Shown here: positions 32,339 to 41,672 of the stretch, in pieces
Numbering within the stretch: the stretch's first letter is position 1
Layout: each line of letters begins with the position of its first letter
From: Streptomyces sp. MUM 203J
GTDB taxonomy: Bacteria > Actinomycetota > Actinomycetes > Streptomycetales > Streptomycetaceae
Reading direction: 5' to 3'
DNA: 64,000 bases
NCBI RefSeq assembly: GCF_022414595.1
Contig: NZ_JADWYO010000020.1
Coordinates: forward strand, 1 to 64,000
Program-made: the position numbers and the translations under genes
The notes under the pieces: generated by a model
Seen by the model: only the letters and a program-made list of their open reading frames with translations
Database searches by the model: none
What the model was told of the DNA's origin: nothing

Positions 32339-34570
32339 ATGAGCGACCACCCCTCGCAGCCGCCAGGAGGCTGGGAGCCGCGCGACCCCACCGTCACCGC
32401 GTCGACGCCCCGGCCTCCCGGCGTCGGCCGACGTGCCCGGCGCAGGGCCGTGCGGGCGGAGAAGCGGGCCGCCCGCCGGGCCCGCCGTACCGGGTGGCGC
32501 AGGCTCGTACCCACCTGGCGCATGGTGCTCGGCGGCCTGCTGTTCGTCGTCCTGCTGCTCGGCGGCGGGTTCCTCGCCGGATACCTGCTGATCGAGATCC
32601 CGCCCGCCAACGCCTCCGCCACCGCGCAGGCCAACGTCTACCTGTACGCGGACGGCGCCGCCCTGGCCCGGGCCGGGAAGGTCAACCGGGAGAACGTGCC
32701 GCTGTCGCGGGTGCCGGAGCCGCTCCAGCGGGCGGTGCTCGCGGCCGAGGACCGGGACTTCTACTCCGAGCCGGGCGTCGACCCGGAGGCGCTGCTGCGG
32801 GCCGGCTGGTTCACCGTCAGCGGCCGTGGGACCCAGGGCGGTTCGACGATCACCCAGCAGTACGTCAAGAACTACTACCTGGGGCAGGAGCGGACCGTCA
32901 CCCGCAAGGTCAAGGAGTTCTTCATCGCCGTCAAGCTGAGCCGCCAGAAGCCCAAGGACAGGATCCTGGAGGGTTATCTGAACACCAGCTACTACGGGCG
33001 CAACGCGTACGGCGTGCAGGCGGCGGCGCGCGCCTACTACGACAAGGACGTCGACGAACTGGACGTCGCCGAGGGCGCGTACCTGGCCTCCCTCCTCAAC
33101 GCGCCCAGCGCGTACGACGTCGGGTCCCGCTCCGGCAACCAGGTGCGGGCACTGGCCCGCTGGAAGTGGGTGCTGAACGGGATGGTCGCGGAGGGCTGGC
33201 TGAGCGCCGCCGACCGGGCGAAGCTGACGTTCCCCGCCGTCGTCCCGGCACGCCCCGCCGCCGGGCTCGCCGGGCAGCGCGGGTACGTCGTCCAGGCGGT
33301 GAACGCCTATCTCGTGCGGCACGGCATCATCGGCCGCGGAGCGCTCGCCGCCGGGGGCTACCGCATCACCACCACCCTCCAGAAGGACAAGGTCGACGCG
33401 TTCGAGGACGCGGTGGGCGAGCAGGTGCTGGCCAGGCTGGACCCGCAGCGCCGCGAGGCCGACCGGTACGTACGGGTCGGGGGCGCGTCCGTCGAACCGG
33501 CCACCGGCAAGGTGGTCGCCCTCTACGGCGGCATCGGCTACACCCGGCAGTACGTCAACAACGCGACCCGCCGGGACTACCAGGTCGGCTCCACCTTCAA
33601 GCCGTTCGTGTTCGCCGCCGCCGTCGACCGGGGCGCGACCACCCAGTACGGCGAACCGGTCACTCCGGACACGGTGTACGACGGCACGAACAAGCGGCCC
33701 GTCGAGGGCTGGAGCGGCGCCGCGTACGCACCCGGCAACGAGGACGACGTCAGCTACGGCGGCATCACCCTGCGGGACGCCACCGACCGGTCCGTGAACG
33801 CCGTGTACGCGCAACTGGCCGTGGACGTCGGGCCGTCGGCGGTGGAGCGGACGGCGGTCGCGCTCGGGCTGCCGGCCGACACCCCGGACCTCACCCCGTC
33901 GCCGTCCATCGCGCTGGGACCGGCCACCGCGAGCGTGCTCGACATGGCCGGGGCGTACGCGACGCTCGCCAACCACGGGCAGCGGGCCCCCGCGTACACG
34001 CTCGTCGAGAAGGCCGAGCGGATCGGTCCCGGCGGGCCGGAGCCGCTGACGCTGCCCGCGACACTCGCCTCCCCCGCCAACGGCGGCACCGCCCGGCAGG
34101 TCATCAGCCGCGAGGCCGCCGACACGACGACGGCCCTGCTGCGCGGGGTCGTCGACGGGGGCACGGGCACGGCCGCGCGGGCGGCGGGGCGCCCTGCGGC
34201 CGGGAAGACCGGGACGGCGGAGGACGACAAGGCCGCGTGGTTCGCGGGCTACACCCCGGAGCTGGCGACGGTGGTCGCGCTGATGGGCCAGGACCCCGAG
34301 ACGGGCGCGCAGGAGCCGCTGTACGGGGCGATGGGGCTGGCCCGGATCAACGGCGGCGGCCCGCCCGCCGAGGTGTGGGCGCACTACACGGGCACGGCCC
34401 TGGAGGGAGCGCCGGTACGGGACTTCGAGCTGCAGGTGCCGGACCATGCGCTGTACGGGGACGGCGACCCCCGGCGGCCGGAGCGGTGGGAGGAGGACCC
34501 GTTCGGGTGGCGGGAGCCGTGGCAGCGGGGCCATGACGGATGGGGCGGGCCGCGGCGGGGGCGGCCCTGA
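32339..34570 (+). CDS. Class A penicillin-binding protein (transglycosylase/transpeptidase)
   Basis: 743 aa from ATG 32339 (GGAGG 3-7 nt upstream). A basic cytosolic tail and one transmembrane helix (MVLGGLLFVVLLLGGGFLAG) are followed by a GT51 domain with AAEDRDFYSEPGVD (catalytic Glu), GGSTITQQYVKNYYLG and RILEGYLNTSYYGRNAYGVQ. The transpeptidase domain has the Ser nucleophile in GSTFKPF, SVN in TDRSVNAVY and KTGTAED. It polymerises and crosslinks peptidoglycan at the outer membrane face. The C-terminal tail is Arg/Trp/Gly-rich (EEDPFGWREPWQRG), possibly for protein contacts. Confidence 0.95.
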   Translation: MSDHPSQPPGGWEPRDPTVTASTPRPPGVGRRARRRAVRAEKRAARRARRTGWRRLVPTWRMVLGGLLFVVLLLGGGFLAGYLLIEIPPANASATAQANVYLYADGAALARAGKVNRENVPLSRVPEPLQRAVLAAEDRDFYSEPGVDPEALLRAGWFTVSGRGTQGGSTITQQYVKNYYLGQERTVTRKVKEFFIAVKLSRQKPKDRILEGYLNTSYYGRNAYGVQAAARAYYDKDVDELDVAEGAYLASLLNAPSAYDVGSRSGNQVRALARWKWVLNGMVAEGWLSAADRAKLTFPAVVPARPAAGLAGQRGYVVQAVNAYLVRHGIIGRGALAAGGYRITTTLQKDKVDAFEDAVGEQVLARLDPQRREADRYVRVGGASVEPATGKVVALYGGIGYTRQYVNNATRRDYQVGSTFKPFVFAAAVDRGATTQYGEPVTPDTVYDGTNKRPVEGWSGAAYAPGNEDDVSYGGITLRDATDRSVNAVYAQLAVDVGPSAVERTAVALGLPADTPDLTPSPSIALGPATASVLDMAGAYATLANHGQRAPAYTLVEKAERIGPGGPEPLTLPATLASPANGGTARQVISREAADTTTALLRGVVDGGTGTAARAAGRPAAGKTGTAEDDKAAWFAGYTPELATVVALMGQDPETGAQEPLYGAMGLARINGGGPPAEVWAHYTGTALEGAPVRDFELQVPDHALYGDGDPRRPERWEEDPFGWREPWQRGHDGWGGPRRGRP

Positions 34571-34594
34571 GCGCGGGAACGCGGCGGGGGCGGG

Positions 34595-34915
34595 TCAGTG
34601 GCCGCTCGTGGCCTTGAGGCCCACCACGGCCACCAGCAGCAGACAGACGAAGAAGACCCGGGCGGCGGTCACCGGCTCGTTCAGCACGGCCATGCCCATG
34701 ACCGCCGCACCGGCCGCGCCGATGCCGACCCAGACCCCGTACGCCGTGCCGATCGGGAGCGTCCTGGTGGCCTGGGCCAGCAGGGCCATGCTGGCGACGA
34801 TGCCGAGACCGGTCAGCAGGCTCGGCCAGAAGCGGGTGAACCCGTCCGTGAACTTCATCCCGATCGACCAGCCGACCTCCAGCACACCGGCGACGATCAG
34901 CAGAACCCAGGCCAT
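34595..34915 (-). CDS. sugE: SMR-family exporter, SugE/Gdx type (guanidinium exporter)
   Basis: 106 aa, four transmembrane helices. The conserved Glu of helix 1 is in LLIVAGVLEVGWSIGMK, and the SugE/Gdx hallmarks GTAYGVWVGIGAAGAAVMG and a short hydrophilic end are present. Gdx proteins exchange guanidinium for protons. A guanidine-III riboswitch candidate lies in its 5' leader, which strongly supports guanidinium as substrate. The presumed ribosome site (AAAGGTG) is buried in a long hairpin that competes with the aptamer. Confidence 0.92.
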   Translation of the reverse strand: MAWVLLIVAGVLEVGWSIGMKFTDGFTRFWPSLLTGLGIVASMALLAQATRTLPIGTAYGVWVGIGAAGAAVMGMAVLNEPVTAARVFFVCLLLVAVVGLKATSGH

Positions 34916-34959
34916 GACGACACACCTTTCGGAGAGGGAGCTTTCCGTGGTGCGTCGTC
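34916..34959 (-). promoter_or_regulatory. Expression-platform hairpin sequestering the sugE ribosome site
   Basis: The 11 nt immediately before the sugE ATG (GGTGTGTCGTC, 34926-34916) pair with GACGACGCACC (34959-34949) with one G-U. This hides the Shine-Dalgarno region. The upstream arm includes ACGACGC, the 3' strand needed for P2 of the aptamer, so the two folds are mutually exclusive. Confidence 0.6.
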
Positions 34960-34995
34960 TTTGCCTTATGTCCCGGTACGGCGCGTCTCGTCGGG
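34952..34995 (-). ncRNA. Guanidine-III (ykkC-III) riboswitch candidate
   Basis: Read on the minus strand, the leader runs CCCGACGAG, then ACGCGCCGTACCGGGACA, then TAAGGCAAAGACGACGC. It aligns with the known guanidine-III pseudoknot order CCGG-ACGAGG-GCGCCGUACCCGG-AGGACAAGACGGCGC. P1 changes compensatorily (CCCG with CGGG instead of CCGG with CCGG). P2 pairs GCGCCGT with ACGACGC apart from one central C-A mismatch. The conserved ACGAG and AAGAC segments are kept. It precedes a guanidinium exporter gene, the expected target. Confidence 0.72.
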
Positions 34996-35021
34996 TCCGA
35001 TCGAAGGTAGCAAAACGGGGC

Positions 35022-35360
35022 TCAGAGGTACAGACCTGTGGAGTCCTCGGAGCCCTCGAAGCGGTCGGCGGCGACCGCGTGCAGATCGCGTTCGCGCATG
35101 AGGACGTACGTCATACCGCGCACCTCCACCTCGGCACGGTCCTCGGGGTCGTACAGGACCCGGTCGCCGGCCTCCACGGTCCGTACGTTCTGGCCGACGG
35201 CGACCACCTCGGCCCAGGCCAGCCTGCGACCTACGGCGGCGGTCGCGGGGATGAGGATGCCGCCTCCGGACTTCCGCTCGCCCTCGGGAGAGTCGGACCG
35301 GACCAGCACCCGGTCGTGCAGCATCCGGATGGGCAACTTGTCGTGGGTGTTCTCGCTCAC
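35022..35360 (-). CDS. GroES-family co-chaperonin-like protein
   Basis: 112 aa, GTG start (AGGTAGG upstream). Cpn10 pattern: IRMLHDRVLVRSDSPEGERKSGGGILIPATA (mobile loop) then AEVVAVGQNVRTVEAGDRVLYDPEDRAEVEVRGMTYVLMRERDLHAV. It is longer than groES (about 102 aa), with a divergent C-terminus ending DSTGLYL. The main groES-groEL operon lies elsewhere in Streptomyces; this is the extra GroES-like protein commonly found near bcp. A chaperonin role is inferred only from fold. Confidence 0.85.
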   Translation of the reverse strand: MSENTHDKLPIRMLHDRVLVRSDSPEGERKSGGGILIPATAAVGRRLAWAEVVAVGQNVRTVEAGDRVLYDPEDRAEVEVRGMTYVLMRERDLHAVAADRFEGSEDSTGLYL

Positions 35361-35421
35361 CCCATGAACCTACCTGCCCGGGAGGCCCCGGAGGGCCGAA
35401 GGGCCCGTCTGCCCGCGGCGC

Positions 35422-35742
35422 TCAGTCCCTGTGCTTGCGCGAGGACACGGCGATCAGGCCGATCACACCGGCCGCGAGGAGCGCGACAGGCAGGATCCGG
35501 TCCACGCGCGGGGCGCCGTCCTCGTCGACGAACCGTGCCTTGACGTCCGTGACCACCCGGTTCGCGGCCACGAAGACACGGCCGGCGGTCTCGTCCACCG
35601 TGGACGCCACCCTGGCCTTCGCGTCACCGATGATCGTCTTCGGGTGCACCCTTACGCCGATCTCGTCGAGCGTGACGGCGAGCTGCTCGCGCCGGCGGAC
35701 GATGTCCGCCTCGATCTGCGCCGGGGTCCTGTCGTCCGACAC
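35422..35742 (-). CDS. DUF3618 membrane protein
   Basis: 106 aa from GTG 35742, 7 nt after GGAGG. DUF3618 signature: DRTPAQIEADIVRRREQLAVTLDEIG, then amphipathic HPKTIIGDAKARV repeats, and one C-terminal transmembrane helix (ILPVALLAAGVIGLIAV) with a basic end SRKHRD. It is tail-anchored, with a long helical cytosolic part. It is divergent from bcp with about 130 nt between them; function unknown. Confidence 0.88.
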   Translation of the reverse strand: MSDDRTPAQIEADIVRRREQLAVTLDEIGVRVHPKTIIGDAKARVASTVDETAGRVFVAANRVVTDVKARFVDEDGAPRVDRILPVALLAAGVIGLIAVSSRKHRD

Positions 35743-35872
35743 CGCGCTGCCTCCGATCCGGTCCGTGGACTGTGTAGGGGGACAGTCTGTCAGCTCGACC
35801 GGCCAGGGGCTGTCCCACACCCCCGTTAGGCTCGGTCGGACAAGGACCACCCCCTCCGAGGAGACCAGAGCC

Positions 35873-36340
35873 ATGAGCGAGCGACTCCAGCCCGGCGACA
35901 CCGCCCCCGCCTTCACCCTGCCGGACGCGGACGGCAACGAGGTCTCCCTCGCGGACCACAAGGGCCGCAAGGTCATCGTCTACTTCTACCCGGCGGCACT
36001 CACCCCCGGCTGCACCAAGCAGGCGTGCGACTTCACCGACAACCTGGGGCTGCTGGCCGACGCCGGTTACGACGTGATCGGCGTGTCCCCGGACAAGCCG
36101 GAGAAGCTGGCGAAGTTCCGCGAGAAGGAGAACCTGAAGGTCACGCTGGTCGGTGACCCGGAGAAGACGGTCCTGGAGGCGTACGGCGCCTACGGCGAGA
36201 AGAAGCTGTACGGGAAGGTCGTGACCGGTGTCATCCGCTCGACGGTCGTCGTCGACGAGGACGGCAAGGTCGAACGCGCCCTCTACAACGTGAAGGCCAC
36301 CGGCCACGTCGCCAAGATCATCAAGGATCTGGGGATCTGA
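35873..36340 (+). CDS. bcp: Thioredoxin-dependent peroxiredoxin (Bcp/PrxQ)
   Basis: 155 aa, GAGGAG 8 nt before ATG. Peroxidatic Cys in YFYPAALTPGCTKQACDFTDN, where the canonical form is TPGCTxxAC. Both Cys of the Bcp-type CxxxxC pair are present, so it should form an intramolecular disulphide recycled by thioredoxin. The rest follows PrxQ (YDVIGVSPDKPEKLAKFREKENL, STVVVDEDGKVERALYNVKATGHV). It reduces H2O2 and organic peroxides in the cytosol. A long hairpin terminator follows. Confidence 0.95.
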   Translation: MSERLQPGDTAPAFTLPDADGNEVSLADHKGRKVIVYFYPAALTPGCTKQACDFTDNLGLLADAGYDVIGVSPDKPEKLAKFREKENLKVTLVGDPEKTVLEAYGAYGEKKLYGKVVTGVIRSTVVVDEDGKVERALYNVKATGHVAKIIKDLGI

Positions 36341-36353
36341 CGGGGATCTCTCC

Positions 36354-36397
36354 CGGCACGGCCCGTACCGCGCCCGCGCCCGGTACGGACCGTGCCG
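36354..36397 (+). terminator. Terminator after bcp
   Basis: A 17-bp stem (36354-36370 with 36381-36397, CGGCACGG...CCGTGCCG) with one C-A mismatch and a 10-nt loop lies between bcp and the convergent PemK-like gene. Confidence 0.7.
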
Positions 36398-36432
36398 CCT
36401 GATCAGCCTCACGCAGCCGCACGCGGCCGCCG

Positions 36433-36990
36433 TCACGCCGCCAGGTGCCGCACCTGGTCCCACACCAGCGGGTCCACCGCCCCCACCCGCCGCCGGAAGC
36501 CCCACAGCGGCACATCCCGCAACTCGTCCGTCTCCAGAAAGCTCGCCCGCCCCCGCGCGTCCCCCACGGACCCCGGCGGCAACGCGATCACCCCGGCCCG
36601 CTCCGCGCGGTACTTGCTGGTGATCTTCGCGACGAGCGCGGCCTCGCCCCGTACCGACAGCACCAGACAGGGCCGGTCCTTGGACCGCCCGCCCCCCACC
36701 GCCGCCCGGTCCGGCACTCCCCCCGTGCGGGAGGACCGGGGGGACCCCCCTCGCGCGGCCCCTCCTGACGGCGGCCCGTCCTCATAGGGGACCTCCGCCC
36801 ACCAGATGTCCCCCGGCTCCGGGCGCCGCGTCGGCCGGCTGTGCGGACCGCCCGGCCGTCCCGGGGGCCGGGTCCGTCCGGCCGGACGGACCCGGGGCCG
36901 CCGCCCGGCCCGCGCCCACCCGTCGGCCACCGCCGCCACCAGGGCGATCACCACCACGGCGCCGAGCGCCAGCCACCAGGACGTGTCCAT
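36433..36990 (-). CDS. PemK/MazF-like protein with N-terminal membrane helix
   Basis: 185 aa from ATG 36990. One transmembrane helix (WWLALGAVVVIALVAAVADGW) and a Pro/Arg/Gly-rich linker precede a PemK/MazF-like barrel: PEPGDIWWAEVPYEDG, then KDRPCLVLSVRGEAALVAKITSKY, and RASFLETDELRDVPL. The R-P-C-L-V and T/S-K-Y elements match the toxin fold. No antitoxin gene is adjacent. The membrane tether and the disordered insertion (GGSPRSSRTGG...GGGRSKD) are unlike classical free toxins. It may be a domesticated, non-toxic or membrane-localised RNA-binding protein. Confidence 0.8.
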   Translation of the reverse strand: MDTSWWLALGAVVVIALVAAVADGWARAGRRPRVRPAGRTRPPGRPGGPHSRPTRRPEPGDIWWAEVPYEDGPPSGGAARGGSPRSSRTGGVPDRAAVGGGRSKDRPCLVLSVRGEAALVAKITSKYRAERAGVIALPPGSVGDARGRASFLETDELRDVPLWGFRRRVGAVDPLVWDQVRHLAA

Positions 36991-37217
36991 ACCCACGGAC
37001 GTTACCGCCCCGTCCCTCACCCCGCCCGGCCGCCCGGCCCGCCCCGCACCCCGCCGAACCGGTGACAGCGCAGGTGAGTTCCCCCACAACGGGCCGTCAC
37101 GGAGCAGCGCCCCACGCCCCCGCGCCGTACGCTCGACGGACCGCACGACCTCCCAGTAGCGCTTCCTCTCAGCGCGTCCCCGCTCCCGTCCGCGTCGTTC
37201 ACGGAGGTTCCCGCTCC

Positions 37218-37970
37218 ATGAAGCTCACCGTCGTCGGCTGCTCCGGGTCGTTCCCGTCCGCGGACTCGGCCTGTTCGAGCTACCTCGTGGAGGCCGACGG
37301 CTTCCGGCTGCTCCTCGACCTGGGCAACGGCGCCCTGGGCGAGCTGCAGCGCCACTGCGGTCTGTACGACCTGGACGCGATCTTCCTCAGTCATCTGCAC
37401 GCCGACCACTGCATCGACATGTGCGGCTACTTCGTCGCCCGCTACTACCGCTACGAGGGCGGGCGCTGCGACGCGCTCCCGGTGTACGCGCCGGAGGGCG
37501 CCGAGCAGCGGCTGACCACCGCGTACGCGGACACCCCCTCGGCCACCTCGATGAGCGAGGTGTTCGCGTTCCACACCCTGAAGTCCGGCAGCTTCGACAT
37601 CGGCCCGTTCCAGGTCCGTACGGAACGGGTGTCGCACCCGGTGGAGGCGTACGGGATCCGGATCGAGCACGGCGGCAAGGTCCTCGCCTACTCCGGTGAC
37701 ACGGGGGTGTGCGACGCGCTGGACGACCTGGCGGCGGACGCGGACCTGTTCCTGTGCGAGGCGTCCTTCACCTACGGCAGGGAGGACATCCCGGAGCTGC
37801 ACCTCAACGGCCGTGAGGCGGGGGCGCACGCGGCCAGGGCCGGGGTGAAGCGGCTGGTGATGACGCACATCCCGCCCTGGACGGACGGCCAGCGGAATCT
37901 GGCGGACGCCCGCGCGGTGTACGACGGCCCGGCGGAGCTGGCCCGGGCGGGCGCGGTGTACGAGCTGTAG
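37218..37970 (+). CDS. MBL-fold metallo-hydrolase
   Basis: 250 aa, GGAGG 10 nt before ATG 37218. Metallo-beta-lactamase motif SHLHADHCIDMCGYF, further metal ligands in RVSHPVEAYGIRIEHGGKVLAYSGDTGVC and the C-terminal VMTHIPPWTD. It resembles the RNase Z-like/PhnP-like branch with two zinc ions. It may act as a nuclease or cyclic phosphodiesterase; the substrate is unknown. It converges with nagE2 over a strong terminator. Confidence 0.9.
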   Translation: MKLTVVGCSGSFPSADSACSSYLVEADGFRLLLDLGNGALGELQRHCGLYDLDAIFLSHLHADHCIDMCGYFVARYYRYEGGRCDALPVYAPEGAEQRLTTAYADTPSATSMSEVFAFHTLKSGSFDIGPFQVRTERVSHPVEAYGIRIEHGGKVLAYSGDTGVCDALDDLAADADLFLCEASFTYGREDIPELHLNGREAGAHAARAGVKRLVMTHIPPWTDGQRNLADARAVYDGPAELARAGAVYEL

Positions 37971-37990
37971 GCCCGAAACCGTACGGAACG

Positions 37991-38032
37991 GGGAAGGCCC
38001 CGGGACCCTTCCTTGGGTTCCGGGGCCTTCCC
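37991..38032. terminator. Bidirectional terminator between MBL gene and nagE2
   Basis: A perfect 13-bp stem GGGAAGGCCCCGG/CCGGGGCCTTCCC has an inner ACCC/GGGT extension. It sits between convergent genes. Confidence 0.85.
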
Positions 38033-38047
38033 TGTGCGGCGAGCGGC

Positions 38048-39316
<1,269 letters not shown>

Positions 39317-39404
39317 AGACTTCCTCCAGTGGGCAAGGCGCCGCCCAGAAGAAAAGGGGGACGGCGGCGTCTCGGGGGGCAACGCGGCACGGGGGAAGGC
39401 CGCG

Positions 39405-39433
39405 TGGTCTACACCAATTGGTGGTGTAGACCT
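39405..39433. promoter_or_regulatory. Two DasR-type dre sites in inverted arrangement
   Basis: GGTCTACACCA (39406-39416) and TGGTGTAGACC (39422-39432) are exact reverse complements separated by ATTGG. Each contains the TGGTCTACACCA-type half-sites of DasR responsive elements. They sit 90-117 nt upstream of the nagE2 start codon. Confidence 0.88.
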
Positions 39434-39548
39434 GTTGTAGCACGGCAGGGGATAGTTAAGGAACCTGTGAAACCGTGCTGCAACATCTACGGTTCGCACC
39501 CGCCCGCGGAAGGCCCCCGAAGGCGCCGGTCACGGCCGCGGCCCGGGG

Positions 39549-40778
39549 TTACGGCTTGGTGACGTCCCGCTCGATCTCCGCCTCGATCTCCTCCGGCTCC
39601 CGCCCAGGAGTCGGCAGATCGAAGACCGTGATCGCGAACCGGAACACCACGTAGTACACGACCGCGAACACGAGCCCGATCGGGATGATCAGCCACGGCT
39701 TGGTGTCCAGGTGCCAGTTCACGATGTAGTCGATCAGCCCCGCCGAGAAGCTGAACCCGGCGTGCACCCCCAGCGCCCACGTCACCGCCATCGAGGCCCC
39801 TGTCAGCAACGCGTGCAGCGCGTACAGCAGCGGCGCCGCGAACATGAAGGAGAACTCGATCGGCTCGGTCACCCCGGTCACGAACGAGGTCAGCGCCACC
39901 GACACCATCAGCCCCGCCACCTCGTGCCGCCGCTCCGGGCGCGCGGTGTGTGCGATCGCGAGCGCCGCCGCCGGGAGGCCGAACATCATGATGGGGAAGA
40001 ACCCCGACATGAACTGCCCCGCCGTCGGGTCCTCCGCGAAGAACCGGGTCAGGTCGCCCTGCACCACCGTCCCGTCCGGCTCGGTGTACGAACCCGCCTG
40101 GAACCAGAAGAACGTGTTGATGAACTGGTGCATCCCCACCGGGATCAGCAGCCGGTTCGCGATGCCGAAGATCGCCGCGCCCCACGCGCCCAGCCCGATG
40201 AGCTGCCGCGCGAACCACTCCAGGGCGTCCCCCACCGGCTCCCACAGCAACCCGAAGGCGACGCCGAGCAGCACGCACAGGAACGCCATCTGGATCGGCA
40301 CCAGCCGCCGTCCGTTGAAGAAGCCGAGCCAGTCCACCAGCTTCGTCCGGTGGAACCGCTGCCACACCACCGCCGTCAGCAGCCCGATCAGGATGCCGCC
40401 CAGCACCCCCGGGTTCTGCGCCACGCCCTCCGGGACGTCCGGCGTGACCGTCCCCGCCCTGGGGAAGGCCTTCAGGACGTTGAAGTACACGAGGAACCCG
40501 ACCACCGCCGCCAGCGCGGTCGAGCCGTCCGCCTTCTTCGCGAACCCGATCGCCACGCCGATGCAGAACAGCAGCGGCAGCCCGAACGAGCCGTCCAAGA
40601 TCGCCGTGCCCCCCTGGAGCAGCACATCCGACGTCTTGTCCCAGAAGGTGCCGTGCAGATAGGCGGAGAACAGATTGCCCAGGCTGACCAGCAGTCCCGC
40701 CGCCGGGAGCACCGCGACCGGCAGCTGAAGGCTCCGGCCCACCTTCTGGAGCCCCTTGAACAGCCCGCTCCAGCTCAC
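39549..40778 (-). CDS. nagE1: PTS EIIC permease (NagE1-like)
   Basis: 409 aa from GTG 40778 behind GGGAGGG. It is paralogous to nagE2 over its full length: GRSLQLPVAVLPAAGLLVSLG, PVGMHQFINTFFW, FVTGVTEPIEFSFMFAAP. The putative sugar-site segment differs (MHQFINTFFW against MHHLLNSFPW), so affinity or specificity may differ. It is transcribed divergently from nagF across a region with a consensus dre site. Confidence 0.88.
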   Translation of the reverse strand: MSWSGLFKGLQKVGRSLQLPVAVLPAAGLLVSLGNLFSAYLHGTFWDKTSDVLLQGGTAILDGSFGLPLLFCIGVAIGFAKKADGSTALAAVVGFLVYFNVLKAFPRAGTVTPDVPEGVAQNPGVLGGILIGLLTAVVWQRFHRTKLVDWLGFFNGRRLVPIQMAFLCVLLGVAFGLLWEPVGDALEWFARQLIGLGAWGAAIFGIANRLLIPVGMHQFINTFFWFQAGSYTEPDGTVVQGDLTRFFAEDPTAGQFMSGFFPIMMFGLPAAALAIAHTARPERRHEVAGLMVSVALTSFVTGVTEPIEFSFMFAAPLLYALHALLTGASMAVTWALGVHAGFSFSAGLIDYIVNWHLDTKPWLIIPIGLVFAVVYYVVFRFAITVFDLPTPGREPEEIEAEIERDVTKP

Positions 40779-40807
40779 GTGCCCTCCCGGATTCGCTCGA
40801 AGACGAG

Positions 40808-40823
40808 ACTGGTGTAGACCAGT
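40808..40823. promoter_or_regulatory. DasR-type dre site between nagE1 and nagF
   Basis: ACTGGTGTAGACCAGT is a near-perfect 16-nt palindrome matching the DasR consensus. Being in the shared promoter region it can repress both nagE1 and nagF. Confidence 0.92.
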
Positions 40824-40990
40824 GCGATAGGCTCCCGAGGCCCGGCCACGCGGGCGCGCGGGCCGGTGATCGTCAGGATCGTCGACAGGACGACAGCTCG
40901 CCCGCGTAGATGGGCCAACCGTGAGTTACCGTGACAAACGCGGGCCTACGGCGCGCCGAGACTGCGCTCTTGGAACACAGGGAGAAACAC

Positions 40991-41224
40991 ATGGCCAGCA
41001 AGGCTGAGAAGATCGTCGCCGGGCTCGGCGGGATCGACAACATCGAAGAGGTCGAGGGCTGCATCACCCGCCTGCGCACCGAGGTCAGCGACCCGAGCCT
41101 GGTCGACGAGGCCGCGCTGAAGGCCGCGGGGGCCCACGGTGTCGTCAAGATGGGCAGCGCCATCCAGGTCGTGATCGGCACCGACGCCGACCCCATCGCC
41201 GCGGAGATCGAAGACCTCATGTGA
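40991..41224 (+). CDS. nagF: PTS GlcNAc-specific EIIB (NagF)
   Basis: 77 aa, start ATG after GGGAG. The EIIB motif EEVEGCITRLRTEV contains the phosphorylated Cys. It receives phosphate from a Crr-type EIIA and passes it to GlcNAc bound to NagE2/NagE1. The free-standing EIIB with separate EIIC genes is typical of Streptomyces. A very strong terminator follows. Confidence 0.93.
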   Translation: MASKAEKIVAGLGGIDNIEEVEGCITRLRTEVSDPSLVDEAALKAAGAHGVVKMGSAIQVVIGTDADPIAAEIEDLM

Positions 41225-41243
41225 CCCGCGCGCACGCGCTTCA

Positions 41244-41290
41244 CGGGCCCGTTCCCGTCGCCTCGGTCCGAGGCGACGGGAACGGGCCCG
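41244..41290 (+). terminator. Strong intrinsic terminator after nagF
   Basis: A perfect 23-bp inverted repeat (41244-41266 with 41268-41290) has a minimal central loop. This is one of the longest stems in the window. Confidence 0.88.
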
Positions 41291-41418
41291 GCGCGTACCT
41301 GGGTACGATCCCGGTGCGGCAGGTGTCCGCGGTACGGAGGGTGTCTCGGCGCGGAGGACACCCCGGTACGGATGTCCTGGTACGGATGTCCTGGTACGGC
41401 GCTGAGAGGAGCCACGCG

Positions 41419-41655
41419 ATGACCGGCGACGACCAGGCCGCCCCGAACACGGCGGCGGCCCAGGACACCACCCCGTACACGGCGGAGATCACCACCACCC
41501 CGTGCCCGCGCTGCCAGGCCACCGTCGTCGGCGTCAACGGCCGCTACGCCTGCACCTTCTGCGGCTGGTGCAGCCCCTACGTACCCCCCGAGACCACCCC
41601 CGTCTGCACCCCCTGCCGGGACGGCTGCACCGCGCATCCCTCCGCGCCGTCCTGA
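41419..41655 (+). CDS. Small Cys-rich zinc-ribbon-like protein
   Basis: 78 aa, ATG behind GAGAGGAG. The N-terminal third is Thr/Ala-rich. Cys pairs follow in CPRCQA, CTFCGWC and CTPCRDGC, a plausible one- or two-zinc ribbon. It is found directly upstream of rph (17 nt) and may share its transcript. Function unknown. Confidence 0.65.
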   Translation: MTGDDQAAPNTAAAQDTTPYTAEITTTPCPRCQATVVGVNGRYACTFCGWCSPYVPPETTPVCTPCRDGCTAHPSAPS

Positions 41656-41672
41656 CCGCCTAGGCTCTACCC

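Noticed and set aside
31090..34536. 1148-codon forward frame across the permeases and PBP
   Set aside because: His/Arg/Gln-rich shadow frame; the PBP in another frame has all GT51 and transpeptidase motifs.
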